From Bacillus sp. FJAT-29814 (GTDB lineage: Bacteria > Bacillota > Bacilli > Bacillales > Cytobacillaceae): 64,000 bases of DNA. The DNA lies in assembly GCF_001510715.1 (NCBI RefSeq), contig NZ_LMTJ01000007.1, forward strand, positions 1,650 to 65,649. The letters are read 5' to 3'. The notes under the pieces are model-generated. The model ran no database searches. It worked only from the letters and a program-made list of their open reading frames with translations, and was not told where the DNA came from. Below, one piece after another: positions 1 to 7,790 of this stretch (positions are counted from its first letter, which is position 1; each line of letters opens with the position of its first letter). A program made the position numbers and the translations under genes.

Positions 1-79
1 ATTTTCTTGGTCGAAAAAAACATTTTAACACGGATCATGATTGATGACCTTTCTTTTTACACAATTATATAGACTTAAT

Positions 80-395
80 CTCTATTGGCTACCCGGTCCG
101 ATTCCCTTCTTCCATCTCGGTCGTCAATAACCCCTATTGGCTACCCGGTCGACTTCTCTTCTCCCATCTCAGTCGCCAATAACCCCTATTGGCTACCCGG
201 TCCGATTCCCTTCTTCCATCTTGGTCGCCAATGCGCCCTATTGGCTACCCATTCTGCTTACTTTTCTCTCATTTCAGTAGCCAATAACTTCTATTGACTA
301 CCGAATCGGCTTTTCCTCTGCCATCTCGGTCGTCAATAACCTCTATTGACTACCCGTTCAGCCTCTTTTCTTCCAGCTCGGTAGCCAATACCACC
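80..395. repeat. 52-bp tandem repeat array, about six units, each able to form a hairpin
   Basis: The core CTATTGG (or CTATTGA) recurs at 82, 134, 186, 238, 291 and 343, a period of 52-53 bp, and a degenerate seventh unit fades out near 395. Each unit begins with TATTGGCTAC and ends with a near reverse complement such as GTCGCCAATA or GTAGCCAATA, so every unit can fold into a hairpin. The array lies downstream of the leftward flgL transcript. A 70-codon reading frame runs through it but only reflects the repeat. Confidence 0.85.
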
Positions 396-452
396 AATTA
401 ACTTCCTGTTACCCCTATAATCAAAGAGTTCTTGGCATTCGATAAGAAAAAC

Positions 453-485
453 AAAAAAAGCACCCCGCATTCACACGAGGCACCC
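453..485 (-). terminator. Probable terminator of the flgM-flgN-flgK-flgL transcript
   Basis: Read on the minus strand, a short CCTCG/CGGGG stem is followed by GC and a run of seven T. It sits just after the flgL stop codon. The stem is short and includes a G-T pair, so the call is moderate. Confidence 0.5.
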
Positions 486-500
486 TTATATCCAACCATA

Positions 501-1379
501 TTAACGTAAAAAATCCACCAAAGTAGGCTGGATCGCCTTCGCACCTGACGACAGCGCTGCATTCAAAATCGTTTGCTGAGTAGTGAAGTCCGTGATGACT
601 TTTGCCAAATCAGCATCTTCCGCTTTTGAAAGGATTTTTTGGGTGGTCAGCTCCGTCTCATCTAAGCGATTGACCATCATCTCCAGACGGTTGACATTGG
701 TTCCCACCACAGAACGATGGGCCAAAAGGTTGTTGAGCTGCTTATCCAATGTGCCCAAGAGCTGTTCGGGATTGCCGCCCGACTCCAGTTCGCCGGCTAT
801 TTTTTCAACTGTTTCAATAAAGCTTAGTCCGTCGGCTTTAAAATCGAAAATTTCGGTACCATTCACATTGACGTTCATGTAGATGCCTTGGCCGACGTTC
901 CATGACAAAGCATTCGGATTGCTATTAACGAACTTCCCGTCTTGAAACGGGGCCGTGTCGGTATCCGTTCCTGCAAACAAAAAACGGTCGCCGATTTTAG
1001 CGTTGGCAATATCGCTGATTTCGCCAATCAGCTGTCGCAATCCTACTGCAATTGTCTGCCCCGATTCCTGATTATTCACGCCATTGCTGCCTTGAACCGT
1101 CAGCTCACGCGCTTTTTGCATCACCTGCGTCAAGTCGTCCAAGGCTTTATCCGTTGCCTCGAGCCAATTCAACCCATCCTCGGCATTTCGCTTGAACTGC
1201 TCCGTCTCAACCAGCGCCGAACGGTAAGACATTATTTGAATCGACTTCACCGGGTCATCCGACGGTTTGTTAATCGCCTTGCCTGAAGCAATCTGTTCCT
1301 GATACTGACTCAACGAACGATAATTTTGCTGGATATTCCGAATCATTTGTGCGCCCAGCATCTTTTGTGTAATTCGCAT
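501..1379 (-). CDS. flgL: Flagellar hook-filament junction protein FlgL (HAP3)
   Basis: FlgL forms the second junction ring between the hook and the flagellin filament and is exported by the flagellar type III system. The 292 residues match the usual length of about 300. The N-terminus (MRITQKMLG, then an Asn/Gln-rich helix) and the C-terminal helix (TTQQTILNAAL) are the flagellin-like D0/D1 helices that pack in the filament core. The gene starts 24 bp after the flgK stop, which gives the standard flgM-flgN-flgK-flgL order of Bacillus. No fliW-csrA follows inside the window; the operon ends at the hairpin at 453-485. Confidence 0.95.
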   Translation of the reverse strand: MRITQKMLGAQMIRNIQQNYRSLSQYQEQIASGKAINKPSDDPVKSIQIMSYRSALVETEQFKRNAEDGLNWLEATDKALDDLTQVMQKARELTVQGSNGVNNQESGQTIAVGLRQLIGEISDIANAKIGDRFLFAGTDTDTAPFQDGKFVNSNPNALSWNVGQGIYMNVNVNGTEIFDFKADGLSFIETVEKIAGELESGGNPEQLLGTLDKQLNNLLAHRSVVGTNVNRLEMMVNRLDETELTTQKILSKAEDADLAKVITDFTTQQTILNAALSSGAKAIQPTLVDFLR

Positions 1380-1403
1380 GACTTACTCGCCCCCGCTCAA
1401 AAA

Positions 1404-2852
1404 TTAAATACCAACTCGTCCGGTTCCGTTAATTAATTTATCCAAAATTTCATCCATCACGGAAATGTAGCGGGAAGCGGCATTGTACGACTGCTGGAAC
1501 CGGACAATATTGGTCATTTCCTCATCAATCGAAACGCCCGAAACCGATTGACGACGATTTTCCGCATGCTGCACCAGCAAATCCGCGTTATTCTCCTTTT
1601 GCATCGCCTCTTGCGTTTTAATCCCGATTTCACCGACTATCGTCCGGTAAAAATTATTCAATGTGCCTGATTGATTGGAAAAAGACAGGCCTTTAAATTT
1701 CAAATCATTCAGCATATTGGCGTTTTGCGCATCCCCGGTGTTTGCTGCTTGTGCTGCAGCAATTTTATTTAGCGAAGCCACAATCAACGGATTAACAGTG
1801 ATTTCCCCAGCCGTTGCCGGAGAACCGCTGCCAGCCTTGGTCACAAAAAACGGGATTTGCTCAAGAGGGGCATTCGGATCATTTTTTCGATTTTGAATAT
1901 CATCTAGGTTCATCGCGTTGGCACCGCCATGGATGCTGTTGACCTCCTGGCTGAACACCGTTACCATTTCATTGATTTTTGCCATAAAGGAGGGAAGGTC
2001 TTGCGTTAACGACTCCACCATTCCCGCGATTTCTCCGGACTTCAGCGTAATGCTTTGCTCGTTCAACTGCGGCTGGTTATTGGCGCTGTCAAACGTTAGT
2101 GAAAAGCTTTGGTCACCATTGACCAAATACTCCTGGCCGATGTATAAATCGACCATGCCATTGGCCGTAGGCTTCACTTGAATATCAGCCATTTTTGAGA
2201 GCCTGTCTACCAGCAAATCCCGTTTGTCCATTAAATCGTTGGGCTGCTGCCCGGAAGCGATCATTTTTGCGATTTGTGTGTTTAACTCACTGACCTGCTT
2301 GGTCAGATTATTCATTTCGGTCATTTTTGTAGTGATATTATTTTTTAAATCAAGGCTTATATTGTCAATAGAATGTGAGATTTGATTAAACCGATCCGCT
2401 AGCGCCTGACTGTTGGAAAGCACCACCGCCCGGGCCGCCAGACTGTCAGGCTCCTTCGACAAATCCTCCCACGACTGCCAAAAACGGTCGAACGCCGCTT
2501 GTAAGCCATTATCGGTAGGCTCATTTAGCGTCTGTTCAATCTTGCCAAGCGTATCTTGCTTGATGCTCCAATATCCGAGCTGCTCATTTTGGGACCGAAA
2601 CTGGCCATCTAAAAAGGAGTCCCGGATGCGGTTGATTTCCTTCGTGTCAACACCGGTTCCCAACTGATACGGGCCTTTTCCGGAATTTATTCCCGGGTAG
2701 GTGAGCGGATTAGATGCCTCGGTGATGGCTTTTTGCCTTGTGTATCCCTCGGTGTTGGCATTGGCGATATTGTGGCCGGTGACACTTAGTGCTGTGGACG
2801 ATGCAAAAATGGCCCGTTTTCCTAGTTCAATCCCGTGAAATGTTGAAGTCAT
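1404..2852 (-). CDS. flgK: Flagellar hook-associated protein FlgK (HAP1)
   Basis: FlgK is the first hook-filament junction protein. The N-terminal rod-type signature (ALSVTGHNIANANTEGYTRQ, about residues 22-41) and the C-terminal helix (NIVRFQQSYNAASRYISVMDEI, about 449-470) are diagnostic of the FlgK/FlgE/FlgG family. The central region is the variable domain. At 482 residues it is slightly shorter than the B. subtilis protein. It follows flgN, whose product is its export chaperone, by 14 bp, so the two are probably co-translated from one transcript. Confidence 0.95.
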   Translation of the reverse strand: MTSTFHGIELGKRAIFASSTALSVTGHNIANANTEGYTRQKAITEASNPLTYPGINSGKGPYQLGTGVDTKEINRIRDSFLDGQFRSQNEQLGYWSIKQDTLGKIEQTLNEPTDNGLQAAFDRFWQSWEDLSKEPDSLAARAVVLSNSQALADRFNQISHSIDNISLDLKNNITTKMTEMNNLTKQVSELNTQIAKMIASGQQPNDLMDKRDLLVDRLSKMADIQVKPTANGMVDLYIGQEYLVNGDQSFSLTFDSANNQPQLNEQSITLKSGEIAGMVESLTQDLPSFMAKINEMVTVFSQEVNSIHGGANAMNLDDIQNRKNDPNAPLEQIPFFVTKAGSGSPATAGEITVNPLIVASLNKIAAAQAANTGDAQNANMLNDLKFKGLSFSNQSGTLNNFYRTIVGEIGIKTQEAMQKENNADLLVQHAENRRQSVSGVSIDEEMTNIVRFQQSYNAASRYISVMDEILDKLINGTGRVGI

Positions 2853-2866
2853 CTGATATCCCTCCG

Positions 2867-3334
2867 TTACACCTTTGCATCGAAAAAGCTTCTTGACGCG
2901 TTTGACTGCGTGTACTGTTTCGCCGAATAGGTCAGCGGTTGTTCTTGTTTCTGTGTGAATAGCCCGAGCATGCTGTTGATGTACTGCAAGGACGACTCAA
3001 TGAGCTCCCGATTTAAATGGTGCTGCTGCTCTAAGGCTGTTAATTTTCCTTTGAGTTCGGTTTGATAGTTTAGCAGTTCGCCCCGTTCTTCGGCTGCTTC
3101 CGCTATTAACTCACTCAATGTCTTTGATTGGTAAGCGATGGTTTCCTGCTGGCGTCGCTCTTCAAGCTGGCTGATCTCTTTGATTAACGAAGATTCTTTT
3201 GGAAAAATCGCAAGAAGCTGCTCGGAGTCTCCCTTAATAAGTGCTGCTTGTTTTTCCTTTCCTACTGTGAGCAGTTTCTCATAAACGGAAATCATTTCTT
3301 GTAAAATCGTTTTTAATGGCTCGGACGATGTCAT
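2867..3334 (-). CDS. flgN: Flagellar export chaperone FlgN
   Basis: This 155-residue, helix-rich, Glu/Gln-rich protein with coiled-coil character (ISQLEERRQQETIAYQ) sits between flgM and flgK, the position of flgN (yvyG) in Bacillus. FlgN proteins bind the C-termini of FlgK and FlgL and deliver them to the export gate. Sequence conservation in this family is weak, so the call rests on size, composition and synteny. The start codon overlaps the flgM stop as ATGA, which suggests translational coupling. Confidence 0.85.
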   Translation of the reverse strand: MTSSEPLKTILQEMISVYEKLLTVGKEKQAALIKGDSEQLLAIFPKESSLIKEISQLEERRQQETIAYQSKTLSELIAEAAEERGELLNYQTELKGKLTALEQQHHLNRELIESSLQYINSMLGLFTQKQEQPLTYSAKQYTQSNASRSFFDAKV

Positions 3335-3594
3335 TTATCCGACCCTCTGTCCCAGGATTCTAGCAACTTTTCGGCGATTTTACCGCTGTCTGCTTTGTAG
3401 GTGCCGTTTTCGATTTGCTGCTTCAGTTCCTGAATTCGCTTTTCGCGTTCTGCGCTGATTTTCTCCTGTGCCGCCGGGGAAAACTCGACTTTGTCCACTT
3501 GGACCTTTTTGCTCACGTCCGCCTGCGGCGCTTTGTTGACTTGATTTTGATAGGATTGATACGCCTGAATCCGGCTGAAATCATTAATTTTCAT
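3331..3594 (-). CDS. flgM: Anti-sigma-D factor FlgM
   Basis: FlgM binds and inhibits the flagellar sigma factor SigD until the hook-basal body is complete, when it is secreted or released. The 87-residue protein has the expected disordered N-terminal half (KVQVDKVEFSPAAQE) and the C-terminal helices (EREKRIQELKQQIENGTYKAD, about 49-69) that contact sigma. It is the first gene of the leftward flgM-N-K-L operon, with an AAAGGAG ribosome binding site. Its upstream region contains the 21-nt tandem repeats at 3635-3718. Confidence 0.93.
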   Translation of the reverse strand: MKINDFSRIQAYQSYQNQVNKAPQADVSKKVQVDKVEFSPAAQEKISAEREKRIQELKQQIENGTYKADSGKIAEKLLESWDRGSDK

Positions 3595-3634
3595 CTCGAC
3601 CAGCTCCTTTCTTTTTTCAAAAATATCTATTGTG

Positions 3635-3718
3635 CAAGTTGAAAATTGTTATCCGCAAGTTGGATGGCGCTTTCTGCAAGTTGGACGCGCTTATCCACAA
3701 GTTGGATGCTGCTATCCT
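3635..3718. repeat. Four 21-nt tandem repeats in the flgM/PilZ divergent intergenic region
   Basis: CAAGTTG begins at 3635, 3656, 3677 and 3698, an exact 21-nt period. Units 2-4 read CAAGTTGGA followed by a GC-rich core and then a partly complementary TATCC, giving a short ATCC...GGAT pairing. The tract lies between the divergent flgM and PilZ-domain genes, so it could overlap their promoters. Confidence 0.85.
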
Positions 3719-3837
3719 AACCGCTAATCTATATTATCTATTAACGGCCCAATCCCCAAAAGTGTTTAGCCCCCTTTTCATATTTCCTGCTTGGTGGTAA
3801 ATTTTTAATATTGGAAAAAAAAGATAAGGGGTAGAGT

Positions 3838-4278
3838 ATGACGTATTTAGTCCTTGCCATATGTATCGTGGCAATAGTTATTATCTTGTTAATAGTAAAA
3901 AGCATTTCGCCAAAGAAAACAAAAACCCTGCCGAAAAAGCCAAATCGCCGGACAGCATTCCGGCTGAGTCTCTTGGATCAGGTTTGCTGGTTCCACGATT
4001 CCGCATCTGAAGAGCCGGTTTACAAAGGGTCCATCCGGGACATCAGCATTACCGGCATGAAACTTCACTCAAACCTGGAATTGCCGGATCTCAATGAAAT
4101 TACAGTAGAATTTGAAATGGGCGAGTTCTTTGTGTTAACCGGACAAATCAAACGGCGAAAGCTTTTGGAAAACGATTTGTTTGAATACGGAATCCATTTC
4201 AACCCGCTGGACCCGAAAACGGAGCAAACACTGTTTAAGGTGCTCTGGGACAAGAGCAAAGAAAAGATCGTTGTATAA
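3838..4278 (+). CDS. Membrane-anchored PilZ-domain protein, likely c-di-GMP receptor
   Basis: The 146-residue protein has one N-terminal transmembrane helix (about residues 3-21), a basic linker and a single PilZ domain. Both c-di-GMP-binding motifs are intact: R38-x3-R42 in the N-terminal switch and D68-x-S70-x2-G73 in the barrel. PilZ proteins bind c-di-GMP and act on motility or secretion partners. It is shorter than B. subtilis YpfA (DgrA) and lacks the YcgR-N domain. A flagellar target is suggested by its place between flgM and flhP. The AAGGGGTAGAGT ribosome binding site supports the ATG start. Confidence 0.85.
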   Translation: MTYLVLAICIVAIVIILLIVKSISPKKTKTLPKKPNRRTAFRLSLLDQVCWFHDSASEEPVYKGSIRDISITGMKLHSNLELPDLNEITVEFEMGEFFVLTGQIKRRKLLENDLFEYGIHFNPLDPKTEQTLFKVLWDKSKEKIVV

Positions 4279-4281
4279 GAG

Positions 4282-4308
4282 AAAAGAGCCATGACGGCTC
4301 TTTTTTTG
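4282..4308. terminator. Bidirectional terminator between the PilZ gene and flhP
   Basis: AGAGCC and GGCTCT arms are separated by a 5-nt loop and flanked by T7 on the plus side and an A-rich flank on the other. It lies between convergent genes and can serve both. Confidence 0.85.
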
Positions 4309-4332
4309 TTTGGACTTCAGCGCTCCCCGCCC

Positions 4333-5109
4333 TTAACTCCTAATAATTCCGTTGGCAATCCCCATCATCTGGTCTGCGAAGGAGACGGATCTGGAATTGA
4401 ACTGGAAGCCGCGCTGCGTCGTGATCATATCCGTGATTTCTTTGCTCAAGTTAACATTGGAGCCTTCGAGATAGCCCTGATGAATCGTTGACGTCCTATT
4501 GACTAAAACCTCATTAGCGCCCCCGGTAAACCGATAGACATTTCCACCCTCACCAATCAACTTTTGCGGATTGACAAAATCGACAATCGAAATTTGCTGG
4601 TTCGTAGATGAAACCATGCCATTTCCAGTCACAGCAAATTCGACTCCATTCGGAATCTCCACGGGACTGCCAGTTTGGTCCAACAAAAAGCGGCCATCCG
4701 CATTCGCCAGTCGATAGGTGCCGTCACCGGTGGGAGTTTGTTGGAAGGCACCGTTCCTTGTGTAGAAAACCTCGGTACCATCGCCATTACCTACCCGAAA
4801 AAAACCAGTCCCGGTAATCATGATATCAAAGGGGTTGTCGGTTGCTTTGGCCGCCCCCTGGTCAAGCGCCAGCTGTGAGCTGCTGACATGCGTACCATAA
4901 CCGAGGCGAATTCCATTTGGCGTCAGCCGCCCGATTTCGTTTTGAGCGGACTTTTGATTTTCGATGGAAACCGCCAGATTTTCTTCGAAGGATGCCTCTC
5001 TTCGTTTGAACCCAACTGTTTCTGCATTGGCCATATTATTTGAAATCGTATCCAACTTTTTTTGATAGGCGTTTAAGCCGCTTGTGGCAATATAAAGCGA
5101 TGTATTCAT
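4333..5109 (-). CDS. flhP: Flagellar rod/hook-basal body protein FlhP
   Basis: This FlgG/FlgF-like rod protein has 258 residues. It has the N-terminal rod signature (LDTISNNMANAETVGFKR, about 19-36), the central FlgE/F/G beta domain (PFDIMITGTGFF) and the C-terminal helix (ITDMITTQRGFQFNSRSVS). In B. subtilis FlhO and FlhP build the distal rod and are encoded as flhO-flhP. The same order is seen here, with flhO 15 bp upstream. It is the last gene of the leftward yaaR-fliL-like-flhO-flhP operon and ends at the convergent terminator at 4282-4308. Confidence 0.9.
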   Translation of the reverse strand: MNTSLYIATSGLNAYQKKLDTISNNMANAETVGFKRREASFEENLAVSIENQKSAQNEIGRLTPNGIRLGYGTHVSSSQLALDQGAAKATDNPFDIMITGTGFFRVGNGDGTEVFYTRNGAFQQTPTGDGTYRLANADGRFLLDQTGSPVEIPNGVEFAVTGNGMVSSTNQQISIVDFVNPQKLIGEGGNVYRFTGGANEVLVNRTSTIHQGYLEGSNVNLSKEITDMITTQRGFQFNSRSVSFADQMMGIANGIIRS

Positions 5110-5124
5110 GGTTCAAGCTCCTTT

Positions 5125-5964
5125 TTACACTCGTCCGATTGAATTTAACAGCTCTAGGGAGCGGTCATATGCCTGCAGCACCTTTTGATTCGCTTCGTAA
5201 AGCCGGACATTTTCCATCATGCTGGTCATCGTCATCGTCGGGTCGACATTAGATTTTTCAATCGTTTTATGATGCAGCGTGACACCAGCTGGCAATTCGG
5301 CCAACAATGCCGGAGTGTCCCCTTCCAGCCTGAAGGTACCGTTCCCTTCTTTGATCAAATCATTTGGATTATTAATTAACACCAGGCCAATCTGGTCGAG
5401 GACCTGGCGTTTCGCCGGATCATCCGGAAACAGGATGATTTCCCCTTTTGGATTAATCGACACTTCCCCGCCAGCGAGGTCAGCACTTGCCGAAATCGAT
5501 TGCCCGGCCTGATTTAACAAGAGATTGCCCTCAGTTGTCCGTATTTGTCCCCCCTCGTCCACTGTAAAACGCCCATTACGGGTATAGCGAACTTCCCCGG
5601 CGGCATTTTGAACGGCAAAAAATACACTTGGCTTTTGGCCATTTTGCAGTGGAAGCGCCCGGTCATCAATCGCGACATCAAGTGGGTTGTCTGTACTCAC
5701 CAAATCCCCCTGTAGAAAGCTCGAGATATTTTCCTGCGCATATACTCCCAGCTGCATTGAGCCAATCCAGGAATAGCCCGGCGGATTCGGGCTGTTTTTT
5801 GAATCATTGATGCGCTCTAGCAGCATTTCTGGAAAGGCCCGTAACGTGGAGTCCACTTTCTTGTAGCCAGGCGTTTCAATATTCGCCAAGTTATTCGTTA
5901 ACGCCTCCTGCCGTCTTTGCAGCGCAATCATGCCGGAAGCGGCGGTATCAATCCCTCTAAGCAT
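5125..5964 (-). CDS. flhO: Flagellar rod/hook-basal body protein FlhO
   Basis: This rod protein of the FlgF/FlgG family has 279 residues from the chosen start. The N-terminal rod motif (LTNNLANIETPGYKKV) and the C-terminal helix (MMENVRLYEANQKVLQAYD) are clear, and NPLDVAIDD marks the central fold. I chose the ATG giving MLRGIDTAASG because it lies 7 nt after AAGGAG; an ATG two codons earlier is too close. It is immediately upstream of flhP, as in B. subtilis, although in that species the pair sits beside mbl rather than beside motAB. Confidence 0.9.
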   Translation of the reverse strand: MLRGIDTAASGMIALQRRQEALTNNLANIETPGYKKVDSTLRAFPEMLLERINDSKNSPNPPGYSWIGSMQLGVYAQENISSFLQGDLVSTDNPLDVAIDDRALPLQNGQKPSVFFAVQNAAGEVRYTRNGRFTVDEGGQIRTTEGNLLLNQAGQSISASADLAGGEVSINPKGEIILFPDDPAKRQVLDQIGLVLINNPNDLIKEGNGTFRLEGDTPALLAELPAGVTLHHKTIEKSNVDPTMTMTSMMENVRLYEANQKVLQAYDRSLELLNSIGRV

Positions 5965-5992
5965 TGCCATTCTCCTTATCTCGTAAAAAATT

Positions 5993-6397
5993 TTACTGGA
6001 TTAATAGTTCCGTCGTGTAAACATTAATAATTTTCCCCTGGGAGAATCGTTGATTAAGACGGTCCTTCAATTTTTGTTCAATGCTAGCAATGTCCTTGAA
6101 ATCTTCTTTGTTCGATTGCGAAAGGAGTTTGATAATATCGCTCTCAATGATTGGGACCACTTTTTCCGACTGCTTCTTCGTTTTCTTGGAATCTAGCTCA
6201 ATCGAAAACCGCACCTGAATCAAGTTGTCGGAATTAAGATTGGTGCTGATCGGCTCGGTTTGAATCGTTTGCTCGGCGAGCTGTTCGAGCGTCATTTCCT
6301 TGGTGGTGCCGGGGTTCTTTTTGAGATATTGATAGCCAAATAGGCCACCAGCAGAGAGCACGGCAAGAATAGCGCAAATCATTACAAATCTTTTCAC
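5993..6397 (-). CDS. FliL-like flagellar basal body protein
   Basis: The 134-residue protein has a single N-terminal transmembrane helix (about 4-22) and an extracytoplasmic alpha/beta domain. It includes the FliL-type pattern of a strand (QVRFSIELDSKKTKKQ), a helix (VPIIESDIIKLLSQ) and a closing strand (GKIINVYTTELLIQ). FliL proteins ring the stator units and stabilise them under load. Its placement two genes from the divergent motAB fits that role. A second fliL is expected in the main fla/che operon elsewhere, so this may be a paralogue. The AAAGGGTGA ribosome binding site supports the start. Confidence 0.75.
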   Translation of the reverse strand: MKRFVMICAILAVLSAGGLFGYQYLKKNPGTTKEMTLEQLAEQTIQTEPISTNLNSDNLIQVRFSIELDSKKTKKQSEKVVPIIESDIIKLLSQSNKEDFKDIASIEQKLKDRLNQRFSQGKIINVYTTELLIQ

Positions 6398-6427
6398 ATG
6401 TGTTCACCCTTTACTCCGTGTCGAATG

Positions 6428-6868
6428 TCACAGATACAAGTCAATTAATAGACCTTTGATTTCCCCTATTTTATCTAATAATCGAATATTTGCATCCTCT
6501 TTTTCCAAAATTTCCTGTGAAAGCTCCAACAACTGCCGATCAATTTCTTTAATAATTTTTAGCCTTCTCCCCCTATTCATCGGCGTAAAAGATGCCGTTA
6601 CTTCTAAGGAGAGGCCAAATTTCACCACTTCCTGCAAAAAAGCTTGTATCAATTTTTTATAGCGCTGCAAATCGGCTAGGGTTCGCGAGCGCACCAATCG
6701 TTCTCCCTGCTTCTGGATGCCGTCCATCAGGGTGGTTAGATGCTCTTTTGCAAATTGGGTTTTTGTATCTTTCAAAATCTGTTGAAAAGAGGCTGAATCG
6801 ACTTGTTTCGTTTCTTTTGGAAAAAACATTTTTTCGTTACTGACACCAAAGCCTTGACTGACTTTCAA
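6428..6868 (-). CDS. yaaR: YaaR family protein (DUF327)
   Basis: This is a helical protein of about 146 residues with the DUF327 pattern: a basic central block (LADLQRYKKLIQAFLQEVVK) and a C-terminal helix (IGEIKGLLIDLY). The function of the family is unknown. B. subtilis yaaR sits near holB; here the gene heads a flagellar operon, which suggests a flagellum-linked job. I prefer a TTG start at 6868, 6 nt after AGGTG; a GTG three codons upstream is possible. The intergenic region to motA is only about 80 bp and must contain both divergent promoters. Confidence 0.75.
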   Translation of the reverse strand: MKVSQGFGVSNEKMFFPKETKQVDSASFQQILKDTKTQFAKEHLTTLMDGIQKQGERLVRSRTLADLQRYKKLIQAFLQEVVKFGLSLEVTASFTPMNRGRRLKIIKEIDRQLLELSQEILEKEDANIRLLDKIGEIKGLLIDLYL

Positions 6869-6951
6869 AGGGAACACCTGCCAAACTCAGTTATTGTCGA
6901 TAATTGTAAACATTATAAATTTTTACTAGAAAAAAGAAAAGGGGAAAAATC

Positions 6952-7743
6952 ATGACGACATTAATCGGACTTGTATTAGCTATTGTTTTTATCGGTGTTG
7001 GCATGGTGCTAAAAGGCGTTTCGGTTGAAGCCCTTGCGAACCCTGCTGCCTTTTTAATTATTTTTGGCGGAACGATCGCTGCATTGTTCGTCGCGTTCCC
7101 ACTGAGTGAACTAAAAAAATTCCCAATCCTACTGAAAATCGCTTTTTCCGAACCAAAGCTGCCGACAAAGGAAGCGGTCATCGAGATGATGGTCGAGTGG
7201 TCGATGGTTTCTAGACGGGAAGGAGTATTGGCCTTGGAGGATATCGCTGAATCGGTCGATGATCCTTTTTTAAAAAATGGCTTGGAAATGATTATCGACG
7301 GCAGTGACCGCAGCCAAATGGAGGAAATCCTGTTTGACGAACTGGAAGCTACGGCAGAAAGGCACAAGGCCGGCAGTCTTATCTTCAGCCAAGCGGGGAT
7401 GTACGCTCCGACACTGGGTGTTTTAGGCGCGGTGGTCGGATTAATCGCGGCCTTGGGAAATTTGCAGGACATGGACAAGCTCGGGCACTCGATTGCCGCT
7501 GCGTTCATTGCTACGCTGCTCGGGATTTTCACCGGCTATGTCCTTTGGCACCCGATTTCCAATAAGCTGAAACGCATTTCAAAAAAAGAACAGGACCTAA
7601 AAATCATGATGATTGACGGCCTGCTGGCGATTCAAGAAGGTCTGACCCCAAAATTAATCGAGAGAAAAATGACCGTATACCTGCCTGCAAAAGCACGGGG
7701 CAAGAAAGAGGAAGGATTTCGTGAAGAGGTGGAAACGGCATGA
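6952..7743 (+). CDS. motA: Flagellar stator protein MotA
   Basis: MotA forms the pentameric ring of the stator ion channel that drives flagellar rotation. The 263 residues include four membrane helices (about 2-22, 33-50, 144-165 and 178-197), the large cytoplasmic loop with the charged segment that touches FliG, and the channel-lining GMYAPTLGVLGAVVGL helix. The C-terminus is Lys/Glu-rich. AAAAGGGGAAAAATC precedes the ATG. motB follows 47 bp downstream. Whether it is a proton or a sodium (MotP) type cannot be decided with certainty here. Confidence 0.95.
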   Translation: MTTLIGLVLAIVFIGVGMVLKGVSVEALANPAAFLIIFGGTIAALFVAFPLSELKKFPILLKIAFSEPKLPTKEAVIEMMVEWSMVSRREGVLALEDIAESVDDPFLKNGLEMIIDGSDRSQMEEILFDELEATAERHKAGSLIFSQAGMYAPTLGVLGAVVGLIAALGNLQDMDKLGHSIAAAFIATLLGIFTGYVLWHPISNKLKRISKKEQDLKIMMIDGLLAIQEGLTPKLIERKMTVYLPAKARGKKEEGFREEVETA

Positions 7744-7790
7744 CGACGAGGGACACCAGTGGAAGCACTCGATAACAGGAGGTATGACCG

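Noticed and set aside
85-297. 70-codon protein in the 52-bp repeats
   Set aside because: The frame only follows the repeat unit, has no ribosome binding site and would encode a repeat-derived peptide.
80-395. CRISPR array
   Set aside because: The repeated units are contiguous 52-bp copies with gradual sequence drift, not identical repeats separated by unique spacers, and no cas gene is near.
6419-6425. Single TGTCGAA (0A box) between yaaR and the fliL-like gene
   Set aside because: Isolated, no second box at 10 bp, and placed inside an operon rather than at a promoter.
6891-7532. 213-codon frame antisense to motA
   Set aside because: It is the shadow of the motA coding strand; the Ser/Pro/Thr-rich product has no recognisable domain and motA is unambiguous.
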